From an uncultured Holophagaceae bacterium (lineage in GTDB: Bacteria > Acidobacteriota > Holophagae > Holophagales > Holophagaceae), in contig CAIOFF010000019.1 of assembly GCA_903857495.1 (NCBI GenBank), positions 1 through 64,000 on the forward strand: a DNA stretch of 64,000 nucleotides, given 5' to 3'. The notes below the pieces were generated by a model. That model did not search any database and was not told the origin of the DNA. It saw nothing but the letters and a program-made list of their open reading frames with translations. Below are positions 46,033 to 59,515 of the stretch, piece by piece. The position numbers were made by a program, and so were the translations under genes. Each line of letters begins with the position of its first letter. The stretch's first letter is position 1.

Positions 46033-46452
46033 ATGATCAACCTATCCAAGCGTGTGGCCCTCATCGTGGCGGCCGGACTCATCGGCGCCTCCCTCATGGC
46101 CCAGGCCCCCACCGGCCCGCAGGTGGAGAAGAAGGGCGAGCGCGTCGAGCAGCGCGGCGCGGCCCAGGAGAGGAAGGGCGAGCGCCAGGAGGCCCGCGGC
46201 GCGAAGAACGTCGCCAAGGGCGAGGCCAAGGTGGCGAAGGGCGCCCGCATGGAGAAGCGCGGCGAGGCCCTGGAGGCCCAGGGCAAGGTGAAGCAGGGCG
46301 AGGCCCTCGAGAAGCAGGGCGAGCGCAAGGAGCGGGTGGGCGCGGCCCAGGAGAAGAAGGGTGTCAGGCAGGAAGTCCGCGGCGCCAGGAACGAGCGCAA
46401 GGGCGAGAGGAAGGAGGCCCGCGGCGAGCGCCTGGAGAAGAAGGGCTTGTAG
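46033..46452 (+). CDS. low-complexity exported protein rich in K/R/E/G repeats
   Basis: signal peptide MINLSKRVALIVAAGLIGASLMAQA then repeated EKKGERxEQRGAAQERKGERQEARGA-type units. Confidence 0.7.
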   Translation: MINLSKRVALIVAAGLIGASLMAQAPTGPQVEKKGERVEQRGAAQERKGERQEARGAKNVAKGEAKVAKGARMEKRGEALEAQGKVKQGEALEKQGERKERVGAAQEKKGVRQEVRGARNERKGERKEARGERLEKKGL

Positions 46453-46468
46453 GCCTTTGCTGAGGAAG

Positions 46469-46497
46469 CCAACGGCCCCCGGGTGGGGGCCGTTGGC
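46469..46497 (+). terminator. stem-loop ccaacggcccccgggtgggggccgttgg
   Basis: perfect GC-rich stem after the 46033-46452 CDS. Confidence 0.7.
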
Positions 46498-46619
46498 TTG
46501 AGGGAAGGACTGCCGAACTTCAGAACTTTCCTCGAGGGTGCCCTGTGCCTGATATTTCTCATTGGATTCAACCTGGCAGAGGGGAAACCCGATAGAGGAA
46601 TCAAGGACCCATCGGTCCA

Positions 46620-47786
46620 ATGAGCCAGGGAGTCCCCATGGTGTTCGAGGTCGGTTCCACTCGGGTCGGGCCGCTGAGCACGTTCTTCGCCCCCCCGGAG
46701 CGAAGCTCTGAGCTAGAGCTGCGCCTGGAGGCCGAGCTTTGCCTGGCCAATCCCGTGGTCTGCTTCCTCCTGGAATCCATGGACGGACTGGTCCTGATCC
46801 TGGATGGCAACCGGCAGGTGCTCGCCACCAATGACCGGGTGCGGGATGTGGTCGGCCGTGCCGTAGAGGCCATGGGCCATCGGCCTGGAGAGCTCTTCGG
46901 CTGCATCCACCATGACCAGGGTCCCAGCGGGTGCGGCACCAGCTCAGCCTGTGCCCACTGCGGAGCCGTGGCGACCATCCTCGAGGTCCAGCGCTCTGGG
47001 CATGCTGTGGAAGGCGAGTGCCTGCTCACCCTGCGCAGCGGCGAGCTGACCCAGAGCGCGGAGTTCGAGCTGGCGGCCAGCCCCCTGCAGGTGGGGCTCC
47101 ATACCTTCATCGTGGTGGTGCTGCATGACCAGAGCGCCCTGAAACGACGTGAGGCCCTGGAGCGGCTGTTCTTCCATGACGTCGCCAATCTCATGCAGGG
47201 CATTCGGGCCTGGGCGGAGCTGCTGGCCTCGGACTCCACCGTTACGCCGGGCGCGGCCCAGAAGGTCGCGCACCTCACGGACCTGCTGGACCGGGAGCTG
47301 CGCTCCCACCGGGCCATGGCCAGGGCGGAGCAGGGTGGCCTCCAGCCCCAGACGCGGGCCATCCTGCCCCTGGAGATCCTCCGGGACGCGGCGGATCTGG
47401 TGGCCCGCCACACGTTGGCCGGGGACCGCAAGGTGCGGCTGCTCCCGGCGCCGGAGCTGCTCATCCATACCGACCCGGAGCTGCTCTCAAGGGTGGTGCT
47501 GAACATTGCGGTCAACGCTGTCGAGGCCTCGGCCCCGGGGGAGACGGTCAGCCTGTCCGCTGTGCTTGAGGAGCAGGCGATCCGGTTCCAGGTCCACAAC
47601 CAGGGAGAGATCCCCGAGGCGCATCGCAGCCGGATCTTCCAGCGCTCCTTCAGCACCAAGGGCAGCACCGGCAGGGGCCTGGGCACCTACGCCATGAAGC
47701 TCTTTGGCGAGAGCGTGCTGGGGGGCCAGGTGGGCTTCGAGACCAGCGCCGAAGGCACCACGTTCTGGATTCGCCTCGCTCGCTAG
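46620..47786 (+). CDS. PAS-like sensor histidine kinase
   Basis: FLLESMDGLVLILDGNRQVLATNDRVRDVVG, LFFHDVANLMQGIRAWAELLA, NIAVNAVEAS, GSTGRGLGTYAMKLFGE. Confidence 0.85.
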   Translation: MSQGVPMVFEVGSTRVGPLSTFFAPPERSSELELRLEAELCLANPVVCFLLESMDGLVLILDGNRQVLATNDRVRDVVGRAVEAMGHRPGELFGCIHHDQGPSGCGTSSACAHCGAVATILEVQRSGHAVEGECLLTLRSGELTQSAEFELAASPLQVGLHTFIVVVLHDQSALKRREALERLFFHDVANLMQGIRAWAELLASDSTVTPGAAQKVAHLTDLLDRELRSHRAMARAEQGGLQPQTRAILPLEILRDAADLVARHTLAGDRKVRLLPAPELLIHTDPELLSRVVLNIAVNAVEASAPGETVSLSAVLEEQAIRFQVHNQGEIPEAHRSRIFQRSFSTKGSTGRGLGTYAMKLFGESVLGGQVGFETSAEGTTFWIRLAR

Positions 47787-47848
47787 GGGCTGCGCCAGTA
47801 GGTGAAAGGCCTGTCGTCGGATTCTCCGCGCCTGTCTGGGACGGGGGA

Positions 47849-49030
47849 CTAGCGGATGGTCTCCCGGGCGATCATGAGCTCTTCGTTGGTCGGCACCACG
47901 GTGACCACCACGCGCGAGCTGGGGGTGGTGATGATGCGCTCGCCCGTGCCCTGCTCGTTGGCCTCATGGTCCAGCTCCACGCCGAGGAAGCCCAGCTTGC
48001 TGCAGACCTTGGACCGGACGTAGGTGCTGTGGGTGCCGATGCCCGCAGTGAAGGTGATGGCATCCACGCCGTTGAGCACCGTGGCGTAGGCGCCGATGTA
48101 CTGCCGGACGTTGTAGGTCAGGAGGTCCCGGGCCAGGCGGGCCCGGTCGTTGCCGGCGTCCGCGGCCAGCTCGATCTCGCGGAAGTCGGAGGACACGCCG
48201 GAGATGCCCAGCAGGCCGGACTTCTTGTTCAGCAGGTCCGTGATGGCGTTGTAGTCCAGGTGCTCGTATTCCATGAGCATCTCCACCACGCTGGGATCGA
48301 TGGTGCCACAGCGGGTGCCCATGATCACGCCCTGGAGCGGGGTCATGCCCATGCTGGTGTCCACGCTCTTGCCGTGGTCCACGGCGCAGATGCTGGTGCC
48401 GTTCCCGATGTGGCAAGTGACGACGCGCAGGGAGCGCAGGGGGCGGCAGAGCAGGATGGCCGTGCGGGCGGCCACGTAGGCGTGGCTGGTGCCATGGAAG
48501 CCGTAGCGCCGGATGCCGTACTTCTGGCTCAGCTCGTAGGGGATGCCGTAGGTCCGGGCATGATCAGGGATGTTGTGGTGGAAGGCCGTGTCGAAGACCG
48601 CCACGTGGGGCACGTCCGGGAAGGCCGCGAGGGCGGTGCGGATGCCCATGGCGTTGGCGGGGTTGTGCAGAGGCGCATACATCGCGAAGTGCTCGACGTC
48701 GCGGATGACCTCTTCGGTGATCAGCACGCTATCGCCGTACTTCGGCCCGCCGTGCACCACCCGGTGGCCTACGGCGTGGATTGGCGTGTCGTGCAGGACC
48801 GTGGCGCGGAGGCGGTCCAGGATGGCCTCCAGGGCCTCCCGGTGGGTCGGCAGCGGCATGGCCTCCTTCCGCTTCTCGCCGTCGATGGTGCAGGCCAGGT
48901 TAGCCTCGCCCAGGCCGATCCGCTCGGCATTGCCTTCGGCGATGGAGGTCTCCTTCCCCATGTCGAAAAGATTGAACTTCAGGCTCGATGAGCCGGCATT
49001 CAGGACGAGTACAAGCACGGTTTCCCCCAT
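47849..49030 (-). CDS. ackA: acetate kinase
   Basis: VLVLNAGSSSLKFNLFDM, HRVVHGGPKYGDSVLI, YGFHGTSHAYVA, DTSMGMTPLQGVIMGTRCGTIDP. Confidence 0.95.
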   Translation of the reverse strand: MGETVLVLVLNAGSSSLKFNLFDMGKETSIAEGNAERIGLGEANLACTIDGEKRKEAMPLPTHREALEAILDRLRATVLHDTPIHAVGHRVVHGGPKYGDSVLITEEVIRDVEHFAMYAPLHNPANAMGIRTALAAFPDVPHVAVFDTAFHHNIPDHARTYGIPYELSQKYGIRRYGFHGTSHAYVAARTAILLCRPLRSLRVVTCHIGNGTSICAVDHGKSVDTSMGMTPLQGVIMGTRCGTIDPSVVEMLMEYEHLDYNAITDLLNKKSGLLGISGVSSDFREIELAADAGNDRARLARDLLTYNVRQYIGAYATVLNGVDAITFTAGIGTHSTYVRSKVCSKLGFLGVELDHEANEQGTGERIITTPSSRVVVTVVPTNEELMIARETIR

Positions 49031-49111
49031 GACAGGGACCAGTCTAGACCACACTGGGAGTGACCAAGGCCGCATTCTTTACTGAGGGGTCATCATCCCG
49101 AAAGGGCGCCC

Positions 49112-50050
49112 CTACGGCGTGAAGACGCCCCGGGCGAGCGTTGCCGGGTCCGGCCAGGGGGCTTCGAGGGCGGCCTCGGCGGCGGCCTCGAGCTCGACCT
49201 CCAGCCGGGGGGCGAGGCCCGGGTCCGGGGTCCAGCCCCGCTGGGCCAGCCAGGCCTCGAAGCGGGGCAGGGGGTCCTTGGCGGCCCACTGAGCGAGCAG
49301 GTCCTTGTCCACGTAGCGCTGGTTGTCGTGCTCGGCGTGGCCCTTCATGCGGAAGGTCTCGCAGACCAGGAATACCGGCCCCTTGCCATCGAGGCAGTGC
49401 TGCCGGGCCTCGGCGGCGGCGGCATAGACCGCCGCGGCATCGTTGCCATCCACGGTGAGGGTGAAGGCGCCCTGGGACCGCTGGGACATCCGACCCGCCA
49501 TCTGGCGCTCGGGTGGGGTGGAGAACGCGAAGCCGTTGGCCTCGCCCACCAGGATCAGGGGCAGCTGCTGGACCACAGCGAAGTTGAGGCCCTCGTAGAA
49601 GGCGCCCGTGGAGCTGCCGCCGTCGCCGATCCAAGTCATGGCCACCCGGCGCTCGCCCTTCTGCCGGAACGACAGGGCCACGCCTGCCATGACCGGGATG
49701 AGCGCGCCCAGCATGGACGTAGGTGCGATGATGCCCCGCGCCACCGAGCCGAAGTGGTTGTTGTGCTCCCGGCCGCCGCTGGGGCCCGTGGCCCGGCCGA
49801 GATACTGCAGGAAGACCTCCGTGGGGGTCGCGCCGCGCACCAGCATGGCGCCCAGGTCGCGGATCAGGGGACCGATCACATCGTCGGGACCCAGGGCCAG
49901 AGCCGTGCCGCAGGCCGTGGCCTCCTGGCCCAGGCTGCGATAGACGCTGCCGAGGGTCTTTCCCTGCCGGAACAGCTTCACGATCCGCTCCTCCGTGAGC
50001 CGGGTGAGCAGCATGGCCTCGTGAAGGCGGAGGGCAGTGGCCTGATCCAT
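49112..50050 (-). CDS. thiamine-diphosphate-dependent dehydrogenase E1 alpha subunit (pyruvate/2-oxoacid type)
   Basis: GREHNNHFGSVARGIIAPTSMLGALIPVMAGVALSFRQKG..VAMTWIGDGGSSTGAFYEGLNFA. Confidence 0.88.
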   Translation of the reverse strand: MDQATALRLHEAMLLTRLTEERIVKLFRQGKTLGSVYRSLGQEATACGTALALGPDDVIGPLIRDLGAMLVRGATPTEVFLQYLGRATGPSGGREHNNHFGSVARGIIAPTSMLGALIPVMAGVALSFRQKGERRVAMTWIGDGGSSTGAFYEGLNFAVVQQLPLILVGEANGFAFSTPPERQMAGRMSQRSQGAFTLTVDGNDAAAVYAAAAEARQHCLDGKGPVFLVCETFRMKGHAEHDNQRYVDKDLLAQWAAKDPLPRFEAWLAQRGWTPDPGLAPRLEVELEAAAEAALEAPWPDPATLARGVFTP

Positions 50051-50067
50051 CCGGTTAGCATAGACGA

Positions 50068-50550
50068 ATGCTGACCCTTCGCCCCGCCGTTCCTGCCGAT
50101 GCGCCCCTCATCCTCCAGTTCATCCGCGAGCTGGCCGACTACGAGCGCGAGCCCCAGGCCGCCGTCGCCACCGAGGCCGACATCCTGCGCTACGCCTTCT
50201 CGGAGTACCCCCTGGTGCACGTGACCATGGCCGACTGGGAGGGCAATCCCGCGGGCTTCGCCCTGTGGTTCCTCAACTTCAGCACCTGGGAGGGCAAGCC
50301 CGGCATCTACCTCGAGGACCTCTTCGTGCGCCCGGCGCTGCGGGGCAAGGGTATCGGCAAGGCCCTCCTGCAGGACCTGGCGGCCACCGCCGTGAAGGAG
50401 GGCTGGACCCGCTTCGTGTGGCAGGTGCTGGACTGGAACACGCCCGCCATTGAGTTCTACGAGGCCCACGGGGCCAAGGTGATGCGTGAGTGGCTGACCT
50501 GCCGGGTGGAAGGTGAGGCGCTACGGGAACTCGCCGGATCAGGGGAGTGA
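50068..50550 (+). CDS. GNAT-family N-acetyltransferase
   Basis: LTLRPAVPADAPLILQFIRELADYE...YLEDLFVRPALRGKGIGKALLQDLA. Confidence 0.92.
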   Translation: MLTLRPAVPADAPLILQFIRELADYEREPQAAVATEADILRYAFSEYPLVHVTMADWEGNPAGFALWFLNFSTWEGKPGIYLEDLFVRPALRGKGIGKALLQDLAATAVKEGWTRFVWQVLDWNTPAIEFYEAHGAKVMREWLTCRVEGEALRELAGSGE

Positions 50551-50572
50551 GGCGGATGATCTCAAAGGAAGA

Positions 50573-50882
50573 CCTGGTTATCGGCCAGACCCCGCAGGAA
50601 AGGATCTCCACGAAGTTCACGAAGACGCCCTGCGGGCGCAGGAAGCACACGAATGCGCCCTGGCTCACCCCGGGCATCCCCAAGGGGGCGGCGGCTGGCT
50701 GCGGCCCCCAAAAGCCGTTCCAGCCGCCGCCCCCTTGGCCGGTCGCACGCGACCGGGGGCCGCAGGCCCAGATGCCCTTCCGAGGCGATGGCTGCGCCTT
50801 CGTGTCCCTCTGGGCAGGTTCTTCGTGCCCTTCGTGGAGCGATTTGAAGGTCCAAATGAGCGGAGCAAGGCCGATAACCAGG
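50573..50882. repeat. composite nested fold-back element with 14-bp perfect TIRs CCTGGTTATCGGCC
   Basis: CCTGGTTATCGGCC (50573-50586) / GGCCGATAACCAGG (50869-50882); inner arms CCAAGGGGGCGGCGGCTGG / CCAGCCGCCGCCCCCTTGG. Confidence 0.75.
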
Positions 50883-50926
50883 AAGGAAAACGACCCACCG
50901 GCAAGACGCCAATCTCCGGTGTTTGT

Positions 50927-52294
50927 ATGACCTGGCCCCCGCTGCTCCGCCTGAAGGAGGCCCTGGGCCCTGGCGCGGAACTGGCGGTGGTGGGCGGCGC
51001 GGTGCGCGACGAGCTGCTGGGCCGGCCGCACGCGGACTGGGATCTGGCCACGCGGCTGCTGCCCGAGGTGGTGATGGCGAAGGCCCGGGCCGCGGGCCTG
51101 AAGGTGATTCCCACGGGCCTGCAGCACGGCACGGTGACCGTGCTCCTGGAGGGCCGGCCCGTGGAGGTGACCACCTTCCGCAGCGACGGCGACTACCGGG
51201 ACGGCCGCCACCCGGATTCCGTCAAGCTGGGCGTGGACCTGCAGGAGGACCTCTCCCGTCGGGACTTCACCATCAACGCCATGGCCCTGCCCGTGGGTGG
51301 CGGCGACCTGGTGGATCCCTTCGGCGGCCAGGCGGACCTGGCCCTGCGCCTGATCCGCGCCGTGGGGGATCCCCTGCAGCGGTTCGGCGAGGATGGCCTG
51401 CGGACCCTGCGGGCCTGCCGCTTCGCCGCCCAGCTGGGCTTCGAGGTGGAGGCCGTGACCCTGGCCGCCATCCCCCAGCGCCTGGAGGTGGCCCGCAAGG
51501 TCTCGGTGGAGCGGGTCTTCACGGAGCTCGACAAGCTGCTGCGCGGCCGCGATCCGGCCAAGGGCCTGAACCTGCTGGCCGGGAGCGGCCTCCTGGATCT
51601 CTGGCTGCCGGAGCTGCGCCCGCTACTGGGCTGCGGCCAGAACCGGCACCACCGGCACGATGTGTGGGCACACACGCTGGCGGTGGTGGGTCTGACGCCC
51701 GCCGAGCCTGGCCTCCGCTGGGCGGCCCTGCTGCACGATGTCGGCAAGCCGGACACCCGGTCCACGGGGCCGGATGGCCAGGTCCACTTCTACGGCCACG
51801 AGGCGCGGTCGCTGGAGCTGGCCGACGGCCTCCTGGCGCGGCTCAAGGCCAGTCATGTCCTGCGGCAGGAGGTGGCCGCCCTCATCCGCCACCACGGGAC
51901 CCATCCCTCGGCGGCCTGGGGCGACGCCGCCTGCCGCCGCTTCCTGCGCCACCTCCAGGAGGACAGCCTGCCGCTGGCCCAGTGGGGCGCCTTCCGCCGG
52001 GCGGACAATCTGGGCAAACGGCTCGACGCCGAGCGCCAGGAGGACGAGCACCAAGCCCTGATGGCGCGCCTGGAGGCCCTGGCCGCCGCCGCGCCGCCGC
52101 TCTCCGTGCGCGCCCTGGCCCTGGACGGCGCGGCCCTCATGCGGCTGACCGGGCGGCGCGGCGGCCCCTGGCTGGGCGAGCTCCAGCGCCACCTCCTCGA
52201 GGCCGTGCTGGACCACCCCGAGGCCAACACACCCGAGCGACTGGCCATCCTCGCCCGGGACCTGCTCGACGGCGATCAGAATCCATTGGGGTGA
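50927..52294 (+). CDS. CCA-adding / poly(A) polymerase family nucleotidyltransferase with HD domain
   Basis: LAVVGGAVRDELLGRPHADWDLATRLLPE, LSRRDFTINAMALPV, HDVWAHTLAVVGLTPAEPGLRWAALLHDVGKP. Confidence 0.9.
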   Translation: MTWPPLLRLKEALGPGAELAVVGGAVRDELLGRPHADWDLATRLLPEVVMAKARAAGLKVIPTGLQHGTVTVLLEGRPVEVTTFRSDGDYRDGRHPDSVKLGVDLQEDLSRRDFTINAMALPVGGGDLVDPFGGQADLALRLIRAVGDPLQRFGEDGLRTLRACRFAAQLGFEVEAVTLAAIPQRLEVARKVSVERVFTELDKLLRGRDPAKGLNLLAGSGLLDLWLPELRPLLGCGQNRHHRHDVWAHTLAVVGLTPAEPGLRWAALLHDVGKPDTRSTGPDGQVHFYGHEARSLELADGLLARLKASHVLRQEVAALIRHHGTHPSAAWGDAACRRFLRHLQEDSLPLAQWGAFRRADNLGKRLDAERQEDEHQALMARLEALAAAAPPLSVRALALDGAALMRLTGRRGGPWLGELQRHLLEAVLDHPEANTPERLAILARDLLDGDQNPLG

Positions 52295-52388
52295 ACCCAT
52301 GGCGCGTTTGGGTTGATGGCCTCGAGTGAAGGGGGCGCGGGTCTTGTTTTTGTCGCCATAACGACGACAATGTAACGGGGGGACCGCC

Positions 52389-52688
52389 ATGAAGACCATT
52401 CCGCTTCGAGACTTTCAGCGTGAAGGTGCCAAGGCCTTCGGGGTTACCTCATCGATTGAGCCTTGGCTGCTTGCCGGGCGCGATCAGGATTTCGTCCTGT
52501 TGCCGGTGACCCCCGAAAATCGTTCCTCCATCATGGATCTGGCTGAGGGTCTCGCGGCTGTCTTGGCCCTGCGCCAGGATCAGACGCGATCCGTTGAGGA
52601 GGGCCTGAGTCAGCTCAGCATCGAAGAGATTGACGAGGAGATCCGGGATGCGAGGAAGGCCCTCCGTCGCCGGAAGCAATCGGCATGA
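52389..52688 (+). CDS. putative antitoxin paired with PIN toxin
   Basis: small ORF overlapping the PIN gene by 4 bp. Confidence 0.6.
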   Translation: MKTIPLRDFQREGAKAFGVTSSIEPWLLAGRDQDFVLLPVTPENRSSIMDLAEGLAAVLALRQDQTRSVEEGLSQLSIEEIDEEIRDARKALRRRKQSA

Positions 52689-53089
52689 GCCGAGCCCTTG
52701 TGCTGGACACCAATGTCCTTGTCTCTGCTGCGCTGAAACCCGAGAGCGACCTCGCGCGAATCGTCGAGCAGGTACTGCTCAAGCGGATCCCCATTTATGT
52801 CTGCCCCTCGATCGTGCTGGAGTACCGCGAGGTCCTGAACCGGCCCAAGTTCCGCCCAATGGGATTCCCCCCGACTTGGTTCCCGCGGTTACTCCAGGTG
52901 GCGTTCCACGAACCCGAGCCAGCGAGTTGGTCATTGGGTGGGCCCGACAAGGACGATCTGGTGTTTCTCTCGCTGGCCAAGGCCTCCGGGGCGGTGCTGG
53001 TCTCCGGGAACCTGGCCCATTTCCCCGAAACGATCAGGGGCGGGGTGCTGGTTCTGTCACCCGCCGCTTACCTGGCAGGAGTGGCCTAG
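52685..53089 (+). CDS. PIN-domain putative toxin
   Basis: MSRALVLDTNVLVSAALKPESDLARIVEQVL...CPSIVLEYREVLNRPKF...DDLVFLSLAKASGAVLVSGNLAHF. Confidence 0.8.
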   Translation: MSRALVLDTNVLVSAALKPESDLARIVEQVLLKRIPIYVCPSIVLEYREVLNRPKFRPMGFPPTWFPRLLQVAFHEPEPASWSLGGPDKDDLVFLSLAKASGAVLVSGNLAHFPETIRGGVLVLSPAAYLAGVA

Positions 53090-53105
53090 CCTTTGCCGTT
53101 CATAT

Positions 53106-53139
53106 AAGAAAACGCCCGGCGACAGCCGGGCGTTTTCTT
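53106..53139. terminator. bidirectional Rho-independent terminator
   Basis: AAGAAAACGCCCGGC-gaca-GCCGGGCGTTTTCTT, 15-bp perfect stem between convergent genes. Confidence 0.9.
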
Positions 53140-53155
53140 CGGGGAACGACCTTCC

Positions 53156-53941
53156 TCAGCCGGCGCCGCCGCCAACAACGGCGGGACGGTAGGTGATGCT
53201 GGCCTTCAGGAAGTCGCGGTTCATGCGGGCGATGTTTTCCATCTTGATGCCCTTGGGGCAGGCGATCTCGCACTCGCCGTGGTTGGTGCAGGTGCCGAAC
53301 TCCTCGGCGTCCATCTGGGCGATCATGTCGCGGACGCGGCTGTAGCGCTCGGGCTGGCCCTGGGGCAGCTGGCCCAGGTGGTTGATCTTCGCGGAGACGA
53401 AGAGCATGGCGCTGGCGTTGGGGCAGGCGGCCACGCAGGCGCCGCAGCCGATGCAGGCGGCGGCATCCATGGCGAGCTCGGCATTCACCTTGGGGATCGG
53501 CAGGGCGTTGGCGTCCTGGGGGGAGCCCGTGGGCACACTGATGAAGCCGCCGGCGGCGATGATGCGGTCGAAGGCGGTCCGGTCCACCATCAGGTCCCGC
53601 AGCACGGGGAAGGCTTCCGCGCGCCAGGGCTCGAGGGTGATGCTCTCGCCGTCCTGGAAGCTGCGCATGTGCAGCTGGCAGGTGGTGGTGCGCTCCTTGG
53701 GGCCGTGGGGGCGGCCGTTGATGACCATGCTGCAGGTGCCGCAGATGCCTTCGCGGCAGTCGTGGTCGAAGGTGATGGGGTCCTCGCCCTTGCGGATGAG
53801 GCCTTCGTTGACGACGTCCAGCATCTCCAGGAAGGACATGTCAGGACTGACGTTCTCGGCGGGATACTCGACGAACTTGCCATCGCAGTTCGTGTTCTTC
53901 TGCCGCCATACGTGGAGGGTGAGATTGAGGTGCTTCGACAT
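53156..53941 (-). CDS. sdhB: succinate dehydrogenase/fumarate reductase iron-sulfur subunit
   Basis: [47 protein letters not shown]. Confidence 0.95.
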   Translation of the reverse strand: MSKHLNLTLHVWRQKNTNCDGKFVEYPAENVSPDMSFLEMLDVVNEGLIRKGEDPITFDHDCREGICGTCSMVINGRPHGPKERTTTCQLHMRSFQDGESITLEPWRAEAFPVLRDLMVDRTAFDRIIAAGGFISVPTGSPQDANALPIPKVNAELAMDAAACIGCGACVAACPNASAMLFVSAKINHLGQLPQGQPERYSRVRDMIAQMDAEEFGTCTNHGECEIACPKGIKMENIARMNRDFLKASITYRPAVVGGGAG

Positions 53942-53952
53942 GGCTCAGTTCC

Positions 53953-55872
<1,920 letters not shown>

Positions 55873-55888
55873 GGTTGGCTCCCTGGGA

Positions 55889-56584
55889 TCAGTGAATGAA
55901 GCCGGTGATGACGGCGACGGGATACGAGATGTTGACGCCGACCACGAGCAGCGTGAGGCCCGTGGCGAAGTTCCGGCGGAGGCTCTCGTAGCGGGGGTGG
56001 GACAGGCCCAGGGTCTGGGTGAAGCTCCACACGCCATGCCACATGTGCAGACCCAGGCAGAGCTGGGCGACGATGTAGAAGGCGGCGGCGGCAGGGACCT
56101 TGAAGCCGCTGACGAAGTTCGCATAGGGGTTGGCGTGGTCGAAGGCCGGGTGGGCCTGGCCGGTGGTCAGGTGCATCAGGTGGAAGACGATGAAGGCCGC
56201 CAGGATGACGCCGCTCCAGCGCATGGTGCGGGAGGCCCAGGTGGAGGCCACGTTCTGCTGGGCCCGGTAGCCCACGGGGCGGGCGGCCAGGTTGTCGAGG
56301 GTGAGGGTGGTGGCGGACCAGACGTGGAGTCCGGTAGCCAGCAGCAGGACGGCGCGGAAGATCCAGATGCCGCCGCCGTGCAGCATGCTGTGCAGGAACT
56401 TGGCGTAGCCGTTGAAGGCCTCGGCGCCCATGTAGGCCTGGGTGTTCCCGATCATGTGGACCGTGACGAACCCGAAGAGGACGATGCCGGAGGCGGCCAT
56501 GACGATCTTGCGGCCGACCGACGAGGCCAGGAAACCGTGGCCGCGTGCTTCCGCGCCCGCGATGCTCTGCTCAGCAACAGACAT
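55889..56584 (-). CDS. sdhC: succinate dehydrogenase cytochrome b subunit
   Basis: [47 protein letters not shown]..., operon with sdhAB. Confidence 0.92.
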   Translation of the reverse strand: MSVAEQSIAGAEARGHGFLASSVGRKIVMAASGIVLFGFVTVHMIGNTQAYMGAEAFNGYAKFLHSMLHGGGIWIFRAVLLLATGLHVWSATTLTLDNLAARPVGYRAQQNVASTWASRTMRWSGVILAAFIVFHLMHLTTGQAHPAFDHANPYANFVSGFKVPAAAAFYIVAQLCLGLHMWHGVWSFTQTLGLSHPRYESLRRNFATGLTLLVVGVNISYPVAVITGFIH

Positions 56585-56968
56585 AGATGGACTCCTTGAA
56601 AAGGACGAATAAGTGGAACAGGGGTCCCGAAGGGGTGGGACCGGGTTCATAGAGCGGGGCCATATATGACCTGATTATCTTCCTGGGGGGAGGGAATCCC
56701 AAGCCCTAGGTGGCGGACCCTCGTCACAGTGTGTCCAGGCCCTCTCGGGAGGGGGTTGCCAGTGTTGTGTCTCCCAAGACCCGACCTTGCGCGGGAAGGC
56801 CTTTTTACGGTAAAGTCGCCTCAGAGCCATGCTTGATCTTTGGTGGAAACTCCCTGCGCGGGCCTCCTGCGCTGTGCACGCAGACCGCCTGGAATCCTGA
56901 GACTGCTTCCCCATCATCTTCTACCCCCCTGAGTCCCCCTTTTTTTGGAACCATCCGGAGGAAAAACC

Positions 56969-59428
<2,460 letters not shown>

Positions 59429-59458
59429 ACTGCCCGCGAGAAGGTCTTTTCCGAACAC

Positions 59459-59485
59459 AAGAGGGGCCCTTCGGGGCCCTTCTTC
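59459..59485 (+). terminator. terminator after hppA
   Basis: aagaggggcccttcggggcccttctt. Confidence 0.7.
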
Positions 59486-59515
59486 GTGTGCTACCTTGGG
59501 GGCCGTGAGGTCCCC

